Source: Streptomyces mangrovi (lineage in GTDB: Bacteria > Actinomycetota > Actinomycetes > Streptomycetales > Streptomycetaceae). From it: a stretch of 64,000 nt of DNA. Numbering within the stretch: position 1 is the stretch's first letter; each line of letters begins with the position of its first letter. The stretch spans positions 1 to 64,000 of the forward strand of contig NZ_FOSG01000023.1 of the NCBI RefSeq assembly GCF_900114215.1. Direction: 5' to 3'. Under the pieces are notes generated by a model that worked only from the letters and a program-made list of their open reading frames with translations, was not told the origin of the DNA and made no database searches. The translations under genes and the position numbers were made by a program. Shown piece by piece: positions 33,438 through 41,621 of this stretch.

Positions 33438-34083
33438 ACTCCGCGCCCCGGGCAGGCGCCACGGCCCGGACCGCGCCCCGGGCAGGCGCCACGGCCCGGA
33501 CCGCGCCCCGGCCCGGGCCGCCGCGTACCGGCCGCCGTGGGCGCGATGCATATCCCGGAAACTTCCGGGTATACGCTTTCGCCGCTTTTCCGGGCGCGTC
33601 CGGCCGGAATCCGCAAGCCGGTTGGAAAGGGAGCGGGGCGCTCTGGAAAACTGCGGACAGATCACTCTCCGCTGCTTTCCGTAATCATGGCCGGAGAAGT
33701 GAAGATAACGTATGGGGAATGTGCCGGGTTCGGGGCGGTCGACTCCGCGCGGAGAGGCCTCCGGTCGCGCCTCCCGTGCCATGGCCGACGGGTGTGGCAC
33801 GGTAATCGTCCCTGCTGGGAGCGTGGGTAAGGCTTCTTCCGGCCGTTCTGAACGGGGACTCGGAGCCGGGAGCGGGCGCAGCACAATTCAGCGGGATGAC
33901 GGAGCTCGCGGAATTCGGTGGAGTCCCTGCCGGGGCTTGTGTATCGATCGCGCACCGGTATGGTCGAGACCGTGTATCGCCGCTCACGCATATCTGCGGC
34001 CGATGAAACGGGGGCTCTGCCCAGGTGGTTTCCGCTCTGTAAGTGACCGGACCGATCGGAAGATGTACGAGGCGAGACAGACC
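33438..34083. other. Long intergenic region upstream of flavohemoglobin
   Basis: 646 bp with no gene I can support; reading frames here lack codon bias and ribosome-binding sites. It holds the 30-bp tandem repeats at its left end, a CCCGGAAACTTCCGGG palindrome (33554-33569) and a relatively AT-rich stretch around 33660-33720 that may contain the promoter. A nitric-oxide-responsive operator would be expected but was not recognised. Confidence 0.5.
33441..33510. repeat. 30-bp tandem repeat downstream of the serine hydrolase gene
   Basis: A 30-bp unit beginning CCGCGCCCCGGGCAGGCGCC is seen identically at 33441-33470 and 33471-33500, then a 10-bp partial copy. It starts 4 bp after the stop codon; each unit contains GGCGCC and CCGGGC self-complementary pieces. 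Confidence 0.85.
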
Positions 34084-35424
34084 ATGGCCACTACGTCGGC
34101 GGGCAACGGAACCCCCCAGCGCGCGGCCGGTGGACCGCCCACCGTCGGTGGAGGCGGTGACCGGGGCTGGTTCGCTCCGAAGCACGGGGAGGAGCGCACG
34201 GCACCGCCGTCCCGGCCCGGCCCCGCACCGGGGCCCGCGCCCTCCGCGCCCGGCCCGGTCCCGGAGTTCACCGCCAACCCCGGCTACGGGCGGTTCGAAC
34301 CCTCCCGCGACGCGGAGCTGATACGCCGTGTCCTGGACGAGGTGGAGCCGGTGTCGCAAGCCCTCACCTCGTACTTCTACGCCCTGCTGTTCACCCGGAA
34401 CCCGGGTGTGCGCGCGCTGTTCCCCGCCGCCATGGACGCCCAGCGCGACCGGTTGTTCAAGGCGCTGCTCACCGCCGCCGGGCTGATCGACGAGCGCCGC
34501 GCGCTGGTGGGGTACCTATCCCACCTCGGCCGCGGCCACCGCAAGTACGGCACCGAGCCCGGGCACTACCCCGCCGTCGGCGAGTGCCTGATCGACGCGC
34601 TGGCCCGCTACGCCCCGCGCACCTGGGGCCAGGAGGCGGAGGCCGCCTGGGTGCGCGCCTACACCGCCATCTCGCAGATCATGATCGACGCCGCGGCCGA
34701 GGACGCGCGCAAGGCGCCGGCGCTGTGGCAGGCCGAGGTGGTCTCGCACGAGATGCGCACCTCCGACATCGCCGTCATCACCGTCCGGCCCGACCAGCCC
34801 TATCCTTTCCTGGCCGGCCAGTACGCCAGTGTCGAGACGCCCTGGTGGCCGAAGGTGTGGCGGCAGTACTCCCTGGCCTGCGCCCCGCGCTCGGACGGGC
34901 TGCTGGTCTTCCACGTCAAGGCGGTGTCCGCGGGCTGGGTCTCGCGCGCGCTCGTCCACCGGGCCCGCCCCGGCGACGTGCTGCGGCTGGGCGGGCCCGC
35001 CGGTTCGATGACGGTGGACCACTCCTGTGGCAACGGCCTGCTCTGCCTGGGCGGCAGCACGGGCATAGCGCCCATCAAGGCGCTGGTCGAGGACGTCGCC
35101 GGGCACGGCCGCGCCCGCCCGGTGGAGGTGTTCTACGGCGCCCGCAGCGACCTGGACCTGTACGACCTGGACACCCTGCGCGAGATGGAGCGGAGGCTGT
35201 CGTGGCTGTCGGTCCGTCCGGTGGTCGAGGGGCCGTCGGGCGGGATCACCGGCCGGCTCCCGGACGTGGTACGACAGGGCGGGCCGTGGCACGCCTTCGA
35301 CGGCTACCTGTCCGGTCCGCCGGGGATGATCCGCAGCGGGCTGGACGCGCTGGTGGGGGTGGGGATCCCCTCCGACCGGATACGGCACGACTCCCTCGGC
35401 GGGCTGGTCGCCCTGCGGAGTTGA
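34084..35424 (+). CDS. Flavohemoglobin (nitric oxide dioxygenase-like)
   Basis: About 446 residues. A Pro/Gly-rich N-terminal extension of ~65 residues is followed by a globin domain. Proximal His is in GRGHRKYGTEPGHYPAVGE, and SYFYALLFTRNPGVRALFP forms the B-CD region. Then come FAD-binding (WRQYSLACAP in place of RxYS) and NAD-binding parts (LCLGGSTGIAPIKALVEDV, then YLSGPPGMI). Known: such proteins convert NO to nitrate with NAD(P)H and O2. The start is uncertain: ATG 34063 and 34084 are both possible, with poor ribosome-binding sites. A PPOX-family gene follows after 88 bp. Confidence 0.88.
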   Translation: MATTSAGNGTPQRAAGGPPTVGGGGDRGWFAPKHGEERTAPPSRPGPAPGPAPSAPGPVPEFTANPGYGRFEPSRDAELIRRVLDEVEPVSQALTSYFYALLFTRNPGVRALFPAAMDAQRDRLFKALLTAAGLIDERRALVGYLSHLGRGHRKYGTEPGHYPAVGECLIDALARYAPRTWGQEAEAAWVRAYTAISQIMIDAAAEDARKAPALWQAEVVSHEMRTSDIAVITVRPDQPYPFLAGQYASVETPWWPKVWRQYSLACAPRSDGLLVFHVKAVSAGWVSRALVHRARPGDVLRLGGPAGSMTVDHSCGNGLLCLGGSTGIAPIKALVEDVAGHGRARPVEVFYGARSDLDLYDLDTLREMERRLSWLSVRPVVEGPSGGITGRLPDVVRQGGPWHAFDGYLSGPPGMIRSGLDALVGVGIPSDRIRHDSLGGLVALRS

Positions 35425-35512
35425 GGCCCGCGGGGCCCGCGGCTTCCCGCGGGGGCCGGAAGCGGCGGACGGACGAAGCGGACGCGACAGCGAGACAGGA
35501 CGGAACCACCAC

Positions 35513-36565
35513 GTGAACCACGACGTGGACGCGACGGAAGCGGTCGACGCCACCATGACGCTCAGGACGGCGCGCCCGGCCCGCACGGCGCCCGTGCCGG
35601 ACCGTACGGGACCGGCACGCCCGGCACGCCCGGCACGCCCGGCATGGGCTGTGGACGAGTCGGAGGACACGGCGCCGGCCGGCTTCGCCCCGGCACCCGC
35701 CCCCTTCCCCGCCACGGTCCCCGCACCCGCCCCCGAGCCGGCTCCCGGCCTCGACCCCGGTCCCGGTCCTGAGCCCGTACGCCCCGGCAGCGACGGCGAG
35801 CACGCGATGCAGCAGCGACTGGGCACGACCGAGCGCGCCGACCGCTTCTACGGCGAGCAGATGCTCGACCACCTCAACGAGCAGATGCGGGAGTTCATCG
35901 GCCGGCAGGAGATGTTCTTCCTGGCCACCGCCGACCGGCACGGCGAGTGCGACAACTCCTTCCGCGCCGGTCCGCCCGGCTTCCTGCACGTGATCGACGA
36001 GCGGACCCTGGTCTATCCCGAGTACCGGGGCAACGGCGTGCACGCCAGCCTCGGCAACATCCAGGAGAACCCGCATCTGGGCATCCTGCTGGTCGACTTC
36101 TTCCAGGCCCGGATCGGTCTGCACGTCAACGGCCGCGCCGAGATCGTCGAGGACGCCGAGCTGCGCCAGGCCCATCCGGACCTGCCGTCCGACTCCGTGC
36201 CCGGCCGGCGGGCACTGGTGTGGGTGCGGGTGACGGTGGAGGAGGCGTACATCCACTGCGCCAAGCACATCCCGCATCTGCAGCGGGCGCCCAAGGGGAC
36301 CCCGCGCGACTGGGGCACGGACGACCAGCGGCGCAAGGGCGGGGACTTCTTCGGGACGGCACAGGCGGCGCGGCGGCGCGGCGGCCCCGCCGTACGGCCG
36401 CCGCGCGAGCGTGATCGCCCGGGCGTGCCCGGCGGACCCGCCGGGCATGTGCCGCCCTCCGACGATCCGGCGGCCTGGCGCGCCCACGCCGAGCAGTTGC
36501 TCGACAAGGCCCGGCGGCGCCGGGCGGAGGGCGAACGGACGCCGTTCCGGGGCTGGTTCGGCTGA
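35513..36565 (+). CDS. Pyridoxamine 5'-phosphate oxidase-family (FMN-binding split barrel) protein
   Basis: A 350-residue protein with a ~95-residue Ala/Pro-rich N-terminus (ARPARPARPAWAVDES). The split-barrel domain follows (REFIGRQEMFFLATADRHGE, CDNSFRAGPPGFLHVIDERT, GNIQENPHLGILLVDFF, HVNGRAEIVED). The C-terminus is charged and basic. Such domains bind FMN or F420; substrate unknown. GTG 35513 is the start, 88 bp behind the flavohemoglobin, which suggests an operon and a role in NO or redox metabolism. That link is inferred only from position. Confidence 0.82.
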   Translation: MNHDVDATEAVDATMTLRTARPARTAPVPDRTGPARPARPARPAWAVDESEDTAPAGFAPAPAPFPATVPAPAPEPAPGLDPGPGPEPVRPGSDGEHAMQQRLGTTERADRFYGEQMLDHLNEQMREFIGRQEMFFLATADRHGECDNSFRAGPPGFLHVIDERTLVYPEYRGNGVHASLGNIQENPHLGILLVDFFQARIGLHVNGRAEIVEDAELRQAHPDLPSDSVPGRRALVWVRVTVEEAYIHCAKHIPHLQRAPKGTPRDWGTDDQRRKGGDFFGTAQAARRRGGPAVRPPRERDRPGVPGGPAGHVPPSDDPAAWRAHAEQLLDKARRRRAEGERTPFRGWFG

Positions 36566-36679
36566 GCGGACCCCGGCTCTCCCGGCTCTCCCGGCTTCCT
36601 CCGGCCTTCCGGGACCGGAGACCGGACCGGAGACCGGGCCGGCCCCTGCGGACGTCAGCCGGATACCAGCCGGACGGTG

Positions 36680-37234
36680 TCAGCCCAGGTCCGGGCCCAG
36701 CAGGGCGCGTACGCCCTCGATGTTGGCGTCGAGGTAGGCGCGCAGCGAGGGCGGCACCACCTCCACCGAGGCGATGCCAGCGCGGGTGAAGGGGACGCGG
36801 ACGACCTCGTACTCGCCGCGCGGCTCCTCGACCTCCGGGCCGTGCCGGCGCGACAGATCCATCGAGGCCAGCCGGCAGACGAAGAAGAACTGCACCTTCA
36901 CCGCGTCCCCCGCGGCGCCCTCCGCCGCGTCTGCCCCCTCCGGGGCCCGCGGCGCGACGACCGCCGTGCCGCTGCCCGCGTCCTCGGCCGGGTCGTAGGG
37001 GACGGTGTCGACGAAGGCGGGGACCACATCGGTCACCTTCGCCCCCAGCTCCTCGTCCAGCTCGCGGTGGAGGGCGTCGACGACGGTGGCGTCCCCGGTC
37101 TCGACGCCGCCGCCCGGAGTGATCCAGTACGGCTCGCGGCCGGGCTTGGTCCGCTTGATCAGGATCATCTCGTCGTCATCGAGCAGGATGGCCCGGGCGG
37201 TGCGTTTGACCACGGGGCGCGCGTCGGCGGTCAT
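36680..37234 (-). CDS. Nudix hydrolase
   Basis: A 184-residue Nudix protein. The Nudix box is GGGVETGDATVVDALHRELD followed by EELGA; the RELxEE core is intact, with a spacing one residue longer than the textbook box. It hydrolyses a nucleoside diphosphate linked to another moiety; the exact substrate is unknown. The start at ATG 37234 (MTADARPVVKRTARAILLDD) matches the conserved N-terminus of actinobacterial homologues; the longer frame to 37336 looks non-coding. Confidence 0.88.
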   Translation of the reverse strand: MTADARPVVKRTARAILLDDDEMILIKRTKPGREPYWITPGGGVETGDATVVDALHRELDEELGAKVTDVVPAFVDTVPYDPAEDAGSGTAVVAPRAPEGADAAEGAAGDAVKVQFFFVCRLASMDLSRRHGPEVEEPRGEYEVVRVPFTRAGIASVEVVPPSLRAYLDANIEGVRALLGPDLG

Positions 37235-37382
37235 GGGGGAGATCTGGCCCGCTCGGGGGCCGGTGAAACCTTCCGGGCCCGGAGGGCGGGACGGCTCCCG
37301 GCCCGGCGGGCGGGCACCGGTATGACGACTGGACAATAACGCTCAGTCAACTACCCTTGACCATGCGCTGTTTACGCGCGTC

Positions 37383-37431
37383 GCGCGGGGCGGCTTGAGG
37401 CATGAGGGGGGAGCTTCAAGCCGCCCCGCGC
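37383..37431. terminator. Terminator of the phosphatase-kinase-PLP operon
   Basis: Perfect 16-bp inverted repeat GCGCGGGGCGGCTTGA / TCAAGCCGCCCCGCGC with a 17-nt loop. It lies 81 bp after the stop of the PLP gene, which reads leftward. Confidence 0.8.
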
Positions 37432-37461
37432 CCACCGCATCCCACGGAGCCCATCAGCGCG

Positions 37462-37497
37462 CCTTCACACCCCTTCACACCCCTTCACACCCCTTCG
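37462..37497. repeat. 10-bp tandem repeat CCTTCACACC
   Basis: Three perfect CCTTCACACC units plus a partial CCTTCGC, between the operon terminator and the stop of the PLP gene. Confidence 0.75.
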
Positions 37498-37511
37498 CGC
37501 CGGCCCGTACG

Positions 37512-38693
37512 TCAGCCGCGCCCGGCTTCGTCCAGCGCCGCCCGGATGTCGGCGACCAGATCGGCCGCGTCCTCCACACCCACCGACATCCGCACGAAGC
37601 CCTCCGGCACCGCGTCCCCGCCCCACCGGCCGCGCCGCTCGGCCGTGGAGCGCACCCCGCCGAAGCTCGTCGCGTCGTCCACCAGCCGCAGCGCGCCCAG
37701 GAACCGCTCGGCGAACCCCTTGTCCGGCAGGGTGAAGGAGACCACGCAGCCGAAGCGCCGCATCTGCCGCGCCGCCACCGGGTGCGCCGGGTCGTCCGCC
37801 AGCCCCGGGTGCCGTACGCCGCTCACCTCCGGCCGTTCGCGCAGCGCCTCGGCGACGGCGAGCGCGTTCGCGGCCTGCCGCCCGGTGCGCAGTTCCAGGG
37901 TGGCCAGGGAGCGGTGCGCCAGCCACGCCTCCACCGGCCCGGGGATCGCCCCGACCGTCTTGCGCCACAGCCGCACCGACGCCGTCAGCTCCGGATCCCG
38001 GCACGTCACATAGCCCAGCAGCACGTCACCGTGGCCGGTCAGCGCCTTGGTGCCGCTGGCCACCGCGTAGTCGGCGCCCAGCTCCAGCGGGCGCTGGCCC
38101 AGCGGGGTGGCCAGAGTGTTGTCCACGGCGACCAGCGCGCCGCGCTCGTGGGCGGCGTCGGCCAGGCGGCGGATGTCGCACACGTCCAGACCGGGGTTGG
38201 AGGGGGACTCGATCCACAGCAGCGCCGCCCCGTCCAGGGCGTCGAGCTGCGCGTCGCCGCCGGTGGGCGCGGTGCGCACCTCCACCCCCCAGCCCTCCAG
38301 CCGCTCGCGCATCGGAACGAGCAGGTTGTAGCCGTCCGAGGGCAGCACCACCACGTCGCCGGGCCGCGTCCGCGACAGCAGCACCGCGGAGATCGCGGCC
38401 ATGCCGGAGGCGAAGACGGTCGTGCGCGCCGTCTCGTCGCCGGGGGCCTCCAGTTCGCCGATGGCGGTCTCCAGGCCCGTCCAGGTGGGGTTGCCGTCGC
38501 GGCCGTAGGAGTAGGGGGCTTGCGCCGGGTCGCCGGGCAGGTGGAAGTGGGCGGCCAGCACCGGGCCCGGCAGCGGCGGCGCGTACGGCTCCTCCTCCGG
38601 CAGCCCGGCCCGCACCACCCGCGTCCCGTCGCCGCGCGGCGACGGCCCGTCCTGCCCGTTCCGCTCGTCCTGCCCGTTCCGCTCGCGCGTCAT
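37512..38693 (-). CDS. Cystathionine gamma-synthase/lyase-family PLP enzyme
   Basis: A 393-residue fold-type I PLP enzyme of the trans-sulfuration family: YSYGRDGNPTWTGLETAIGE, FASGMAAISAVLLSRTRPGD, WIESPSNPGLDVCDIRRLAD, DNTLATPLGQRPLELGADYA, and the PLP lysine in ASGTKALTGHGD. It would act on homoserine or cysteine thioethers; which reaction is not clear. ATG 38693 overlaps the stop of the upstream fructosamine kinase (ATGA), so it is translationally coupled to it. Confidence 0.88.
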   Translation of the reverse strand: MTRERNGQDERNGQDGPSPRGDGTRVVRAGLPEEEPYAPPLPGPVLAAHFHLPGDPAQAPYSYGRDGNPTWTGLETAIGELEAPGDETARTTVFASGMAAISAVLLSRTRPGDVVVLPSDGYNLLVPMRERLEGWGVEVRTAPTGGDAQLDALDGAALLWIESPSNPGLDVCDIRRLADAAHERGALVAVDNTLATPLGQRPLELGADYAVASGTKALTGHGDVLLGYVTCRDPELTASVRLWRKTVGAIPGPVEAWLAHRSLATLELRTGRQAANALAVAEALRERPEVSGVRHPGLADDPAHPVAARQMRRFGCVVSFTLPDKGFAERFLGALRLVDDATSFGGVRSTAERRGRWGGDAVPEGFVRMSVGVEDAADLVADIRAALDEAGRG

Positions 38694-39685
38694 GCCCGCT
38701 CCTCGTCGCTCTCCCCCGCCAGCCCGTCCGGCGCCTTCGAGCGTACGTGCGCCGGCCGGCCGAGCGCCGCCCGGGCCGCCGCACCGCAGCGGGCGCCGTA
38801 GCCGGGGCCGAAGAGGACGGCGTGCACCAGCAGATGCTGGAGCTGGTGCAGCGGCACACGCCCGCTCCGGCCGGGCAGCGGGCGGACCTCCTCGTACGCC
38901 GCCAGCAGCCGCTCCAGGTGCGGGCAGCCGAACAGCTCCAGCACCGCCAGGTCCGTCTCGGGGTGGCCGCCCTGTGCGGCCGGGTCGATCAGCCGGGCGC
39001 GGCCGTCGGCGGACCACAGGACGTTGCCCGACCACAGATCGCCGTGGACGACGGCGGGCGGCTGCGCGGGGCCGGCCAACCCGCCGCCCGCCGGCCCGCC
39101 CGAGGCCAGCGCATCGCACAGCCGTTCCACGTCCCGGGCGTCCCCCGCCCCGATCCCGCCGCCGTCCACCGCCCGACGCAGCAGGGGCAGCAGCCGCCAC
39201 TCGGCGTGGAAGGCCGGCCAGTCCTCCGCCCCGGAGGGCGGCTTGGGCGGCGAGGGCAGGGGCACCGAGCCCAGATGGACGGGGAGGGCTGGGTCCGTGC
39301 CGCCCCAGACCGGGGCCGGCGCCGAGTGCAGGGCGGCCAGCTCGCGGCCCAGCCGCTCGGCCTGCCCGGCGCTCGCCGCGCCCGGCTCGACCCACTCCAG
39401 CACCAGTACGTCCGGCTCGGCGCCGATCACCTCCGGCACGGCCACCGCGCCGGTGGAGCGCAGCAGTTCCAGACCGGCGGCCTCGGCTGCGAAGAAGTCA
39501 CGGGGAGCGCCGGCCAGGGTCTTGGCGAAGACGGTACGGCCCCCCGCGAGGGCGATCCGGTACGCGTCGCAGATGTCGCCGCCGCCCACGGGCCGCGCCT
39601 GCCCGGCGGCCGAGCCGGTCAGGGCTGCCACCCGCCCGGCGACGCCCTGACCAGGCCTTCCGGGCCCGCCCGTCGCACCCGTCAC
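38690..39685 (-). CDS. Fructosamine kinase family protein
   Basis: A 331-residue aminoglycoside-phosphotransferase-fold kinase of the fructosamine-3-kinase family. Seen: FAKTLAGAPRDFFAAEAAGL (the ATP-binding Lys), LVLEWVEPG, VVHGDLWSGNVLW (catalytic Asp) and RLIDPAAQGGHPETDLAVLE (metal-binding Asp). Known: the family phosphorylates ketoamines on glycated proteins or small molecules, allowing deglycation. GTG 39685 overlaps the stop of the phosphatase gene (GTGA). It is followed by the PLP enzyme with an ATGA overlap. Confidence 0.9.
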   Translation of the reverse strand: MTGATGGPGRPGQGVAGRVAALTGSAAGQARPVGGGDICDAYRIALAGGRTVFAKTLAGAPRDFFAAEAAGLELLRSTGAVAVPEVIGAEPDVLVLEWVEPGAASAGQAERLGRELAALHSAPAPVWGGTDPALPVHLGSVPLPSPPKPPSGAEDWPAFHAEWRLLPLLRRAVDGGGIGAGDARDVERLCDALASGGPAGGGLAGPAQPPAVVHGDLWSGNVLWSADGRARLIDPAAQGGHPETDLAVLELFGCPHLERLLAAYEEVRPLPGRSGRVPLHQLQHLLVHAVLFGPGYGARCGAAARAALGRPAHVRSKAPDGLAGESDEERA

Positions 39686-40305
39686 AGCACCGCCGCCCCG
39701 CCGCCGGTCCCGCCGTCACCGGTCCCGCCGTCACCGGCCGACCGGCCGAGGGCGGCCCGTACCTCCTCCAGCAGGCCCGGCACGGCCTCCTCGACCAGGG
39801 CCAGGCACTCCTCGAAGCCCTCCGGGCCGCCGTAGTACGGGTCGGGCACGTCCAGTTCGCACAGGCCCTCGCCGGCGCCGGGGGCGTACGAGCGCAGCAG
39901 CCGGACCTTGCGTGCGTGTCCGGGGCCGGGCGCCAGTCTCCGCAGATCCCGCAGATGCCCCTCGTCCAGGGCGATCACCAGATCCAGCCGCTCGAACCAG
40001 TCGCGCCGGAACTGCCGCGCCACGTGTTCGTGCACGTATCCGGCGGCCGTCAGCACCGCGACGGTGCGCGAGTCGGCGCCGTCGCCCTCGTGCCAGCCGC
40101 CCGTCCCCGCGCTGCTCGTCTCCACCAGCTCCGCCAGGCCGGCCCGCGCCGCATGGTCGCGGAAGACGGCCTCGGCCATGGGGGAGCGGCAGATGTTGCC
40201 GGTGCAGACGAAGCAGACGCGGTACGGCGTACGGACGCCGCCGGGGGCTCCGGAGACGCGGGGGGCGTCGGGGGTGCCGGGGGTGCCTGGGTCAGAGGTG
40301 CGCAT
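39682..40305 (-). CDS. Low-molecular-weight protein-tyrosine phosphatase
   Basis: A 207-residue protein with the catalytic P-loop VCFVCTGNICRSPMAE (CxxxxxR) near residue 37 and the general acid in LDVPDPYYGGPEGFEECLAL. The Gly/Thr-rich ends are extra. It dephosphorylates phosphotyrosine proteins or small phosphates. ATG 40305 (MRTSDPG) has GGAGGG 4 nt upstream and is preferred over ATG 40317. First of three tightly coupled genes with the fructosamine kinase and the PLP enzyme. Confidence 0.93.
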   Translation of the reverse strand: MRTSDPGTPGTPDAPRVSGAPGGVRTPYRVCFVCTGNICRSPMAEAVFRDHAARAGLAELVETSSAGTGGWHEGDGADSRTVAVLTAAGYVHEHVARQFRRDWFERLDLVIALDEGHLRDLRRLAPGPGHARKVRLLRSYAPGAGEGLCELDVPDPYYGGPEGFEECLALVEEAVPGLLEEVRAALGRSAGDGGTGDGGTGGGAAVL

Positions 40306-40383
40306 GCCCTCCATCATCGGCGACGCCCCGGCCCCCCGGCCCCGTCCTTCGTTCTCCGTTCTGCGTCCTTCCGCGCACGGCGG

Positions 40384-40761
40384 TCAGTCGCCGTCGGGCA
40401 GCACCATGCTCACCGCCCACGACACGATGGAGATCACCAGGGCGCCGAGCACCGCCGTCCAGAAGCCCTCCACACGGAAGGCCAGGTCGAACTGCTCGGC
40501 CAGCCAGGAGGTGAGCAGCAGCATCAGCGCGTTGATCACCAGGGTGAACAGGCCGAGCGTGAGGACCAGCAGCGGCAGGGACAGCAGTTTCGTGATCGGC
40601 TTGACCACGGCGTTGACGACGCCGAAGATCAGCGCGACGAGAACCAGCGTGAAGGTCTTGCCCGCGGTGTCGTCACCCGTGAGCGTGATGTCGTCCAGCA
40701 GCCAGACGGCGACGGCCAGGGCCACCGCGTTGGCGATCGTTCTGACAAGGAAATTCACCAT
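40384..40761 (-). CDS. Phage-holin-4-like small membrane protein
   Basis: A 125-residue protein with four hydrophobic helices (IANAVALAVAVWLL, TLVLVALIFGVVNAVVK, LVLTLGLFTLVINALMLLLT, AVLGALVISIVSWAVSM). It matches the Phage_holin_4_2 family that is chromosomal and common in actinobacteria, so the name does not imply a prophage. Function unknown. ATG 40761 is the start, divergent from the cupin gene. Confidence 0.85.
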   Translation of the reverse strand: MVNFLVRTIANAVALAVAVWLLDDITLTGDDTAGKTFTLVLVALIFGVVNAVVKPITKLLSLPLLVLTLGLFTLVINALMLLLTSWLAEQFDLAFRVEGFWTAVLGALVISIVSWAVSMVLPDGD

Positions 40762-40818
40762 GTCCGAGATCGTTCCAGAAACGGGGACGGTCGCCTACCG
40801 GTGAGGGGTCGAGGAGTC

Positions 40819-41136
40819 ATGAAGGCGTTCCGGCTGGAGGAACTGGAGGCGGAGCGGGCCGCCAACGACGGCGCGTACCTGCAGTTCCTGCGCGAGAGGA
40901 ACATGTCCGTCGGCCTGTACGCCCTGGACCGGGGCGCGCTCGACCCGCAGCAGCCGCACCGGCAGGACGAGGTGTACTTCGTCGCCAGCGGCCGGGCGCT
41001 GATCACCGTGGGGGACGAGACCACCCCGGTCGCGCGCGGCAGCGTGGTCTACGTGCCGGCCGGGGTGCCGCACAGGTTCCACCACATCACCGAGGACCTG
41101 CGGGTTCTGGTGGTCTTCTCTCCCCCCGAGGGCTGA
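40819..41136 (+). CDS. Small cupin-domain protein
   Basis: A 105-residue single cupin with metal ligands typical of motif 1 (QPHRQDEVYFVASGRALI) and motif 2 (VYVPAGVPHRFHHI). It probably binds a metal ion; the role may be isomerase, dioxygenase or sensor. ATG 40819 has GAGGAG just upstream. Confidence 0.88.
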   Translation: MKAFRLEELEAERAANDGAYLQFLRERNMSVGLYALDRGALDPQQPHRQDEVYFVASGRALITVGDETTPVARGSVVYVPAGVPHRFHHITEDLRVLVVFSPPEG

Positions 41137-41366
41137 CCGGACCACCCGGACCTTCCGGACCACCCGGACCACCCGGACCCCCCGGACCCCCCGGACCCTC
41201 CGGGCCGCCGCCCCGCCCCTCCTTAGGGGTCCGGTCAGGGAAGGACCCGGGCCCGCGGCGTCCCGGCGCGCGGCCCGCCCGCCTAGCATCGGAGGCGGAA
41301 GCACCGGACGCACCCGGCCGCCGGGTCCGCCCGGTGACCGGAGACTTCAGGAAGCGGGTAACGGCC

Positions 41367-41579
41367 ATGGATCTCAAGGAGACGTTCGCGGCGCTGCCGT
41401 GGTGGGTGAAGTGGGTCGCGATCCCGCTCATCGCGCTCTTCGTCTTCGGCGGCCTGATCTTCGCCGTCGTCGGCTTCGTCGTGAAGCTGCTGTTCAAGGT
41501 CCTGCTGTTCGTGGCACTGGTCGGCGCGCTGGTCTATCTGGTGCGGAAGTTCACCTCCTCCGGTTCCTCGGGAGACTGA
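41367..41579 (+). CDS. DUF5326-type small membrane protein
   Basis: A 70-residue protein with PWWVKWVAIPLIALFVFGGL and two close transmembrane stretches before a basic/Ser-rich tail (VRKFTSSGSSGD). This matches the Streptomyces DUF5326 family. ATG 41367 is chosen; GTG 41334 would add 11 residues. Function unknown. Confidence 0.8.
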   Translation: MDLKETFAALPWWVKWVAIPLIALFVFGGLIFAVVGFVVKLLFKVLLFVALVGALVYLVRKFTSSGSSGD

Positions 41580-41621
41580 CGCCTCCCGCCGGGGCGCCCC
41601 GGCCCCGGCCCCGGGCGCGGC

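Noticed and set aside
33554..33569. CCCGGAAACTTCCGGG as an NsrR site for the flavohemoglobin gene
   Set aside because: It does not resemble the AT-rich NsrR operators known from Streptomyces and lies over 500 bp from the start codon.
36680..37336. Nudix protein starting at 37336
   Set aside because: The extra N-terminal 34 residues are Arg/Pro/Gly-rich and not conserved-looking; the MTADARPVVKRTA start at 37234 fits the family.
40384..40761. Prophage holin
   Set aside because: The phage-holin-4 family is a common chromosomal membrane protein in actinobacteria and no phage genes are nearby.
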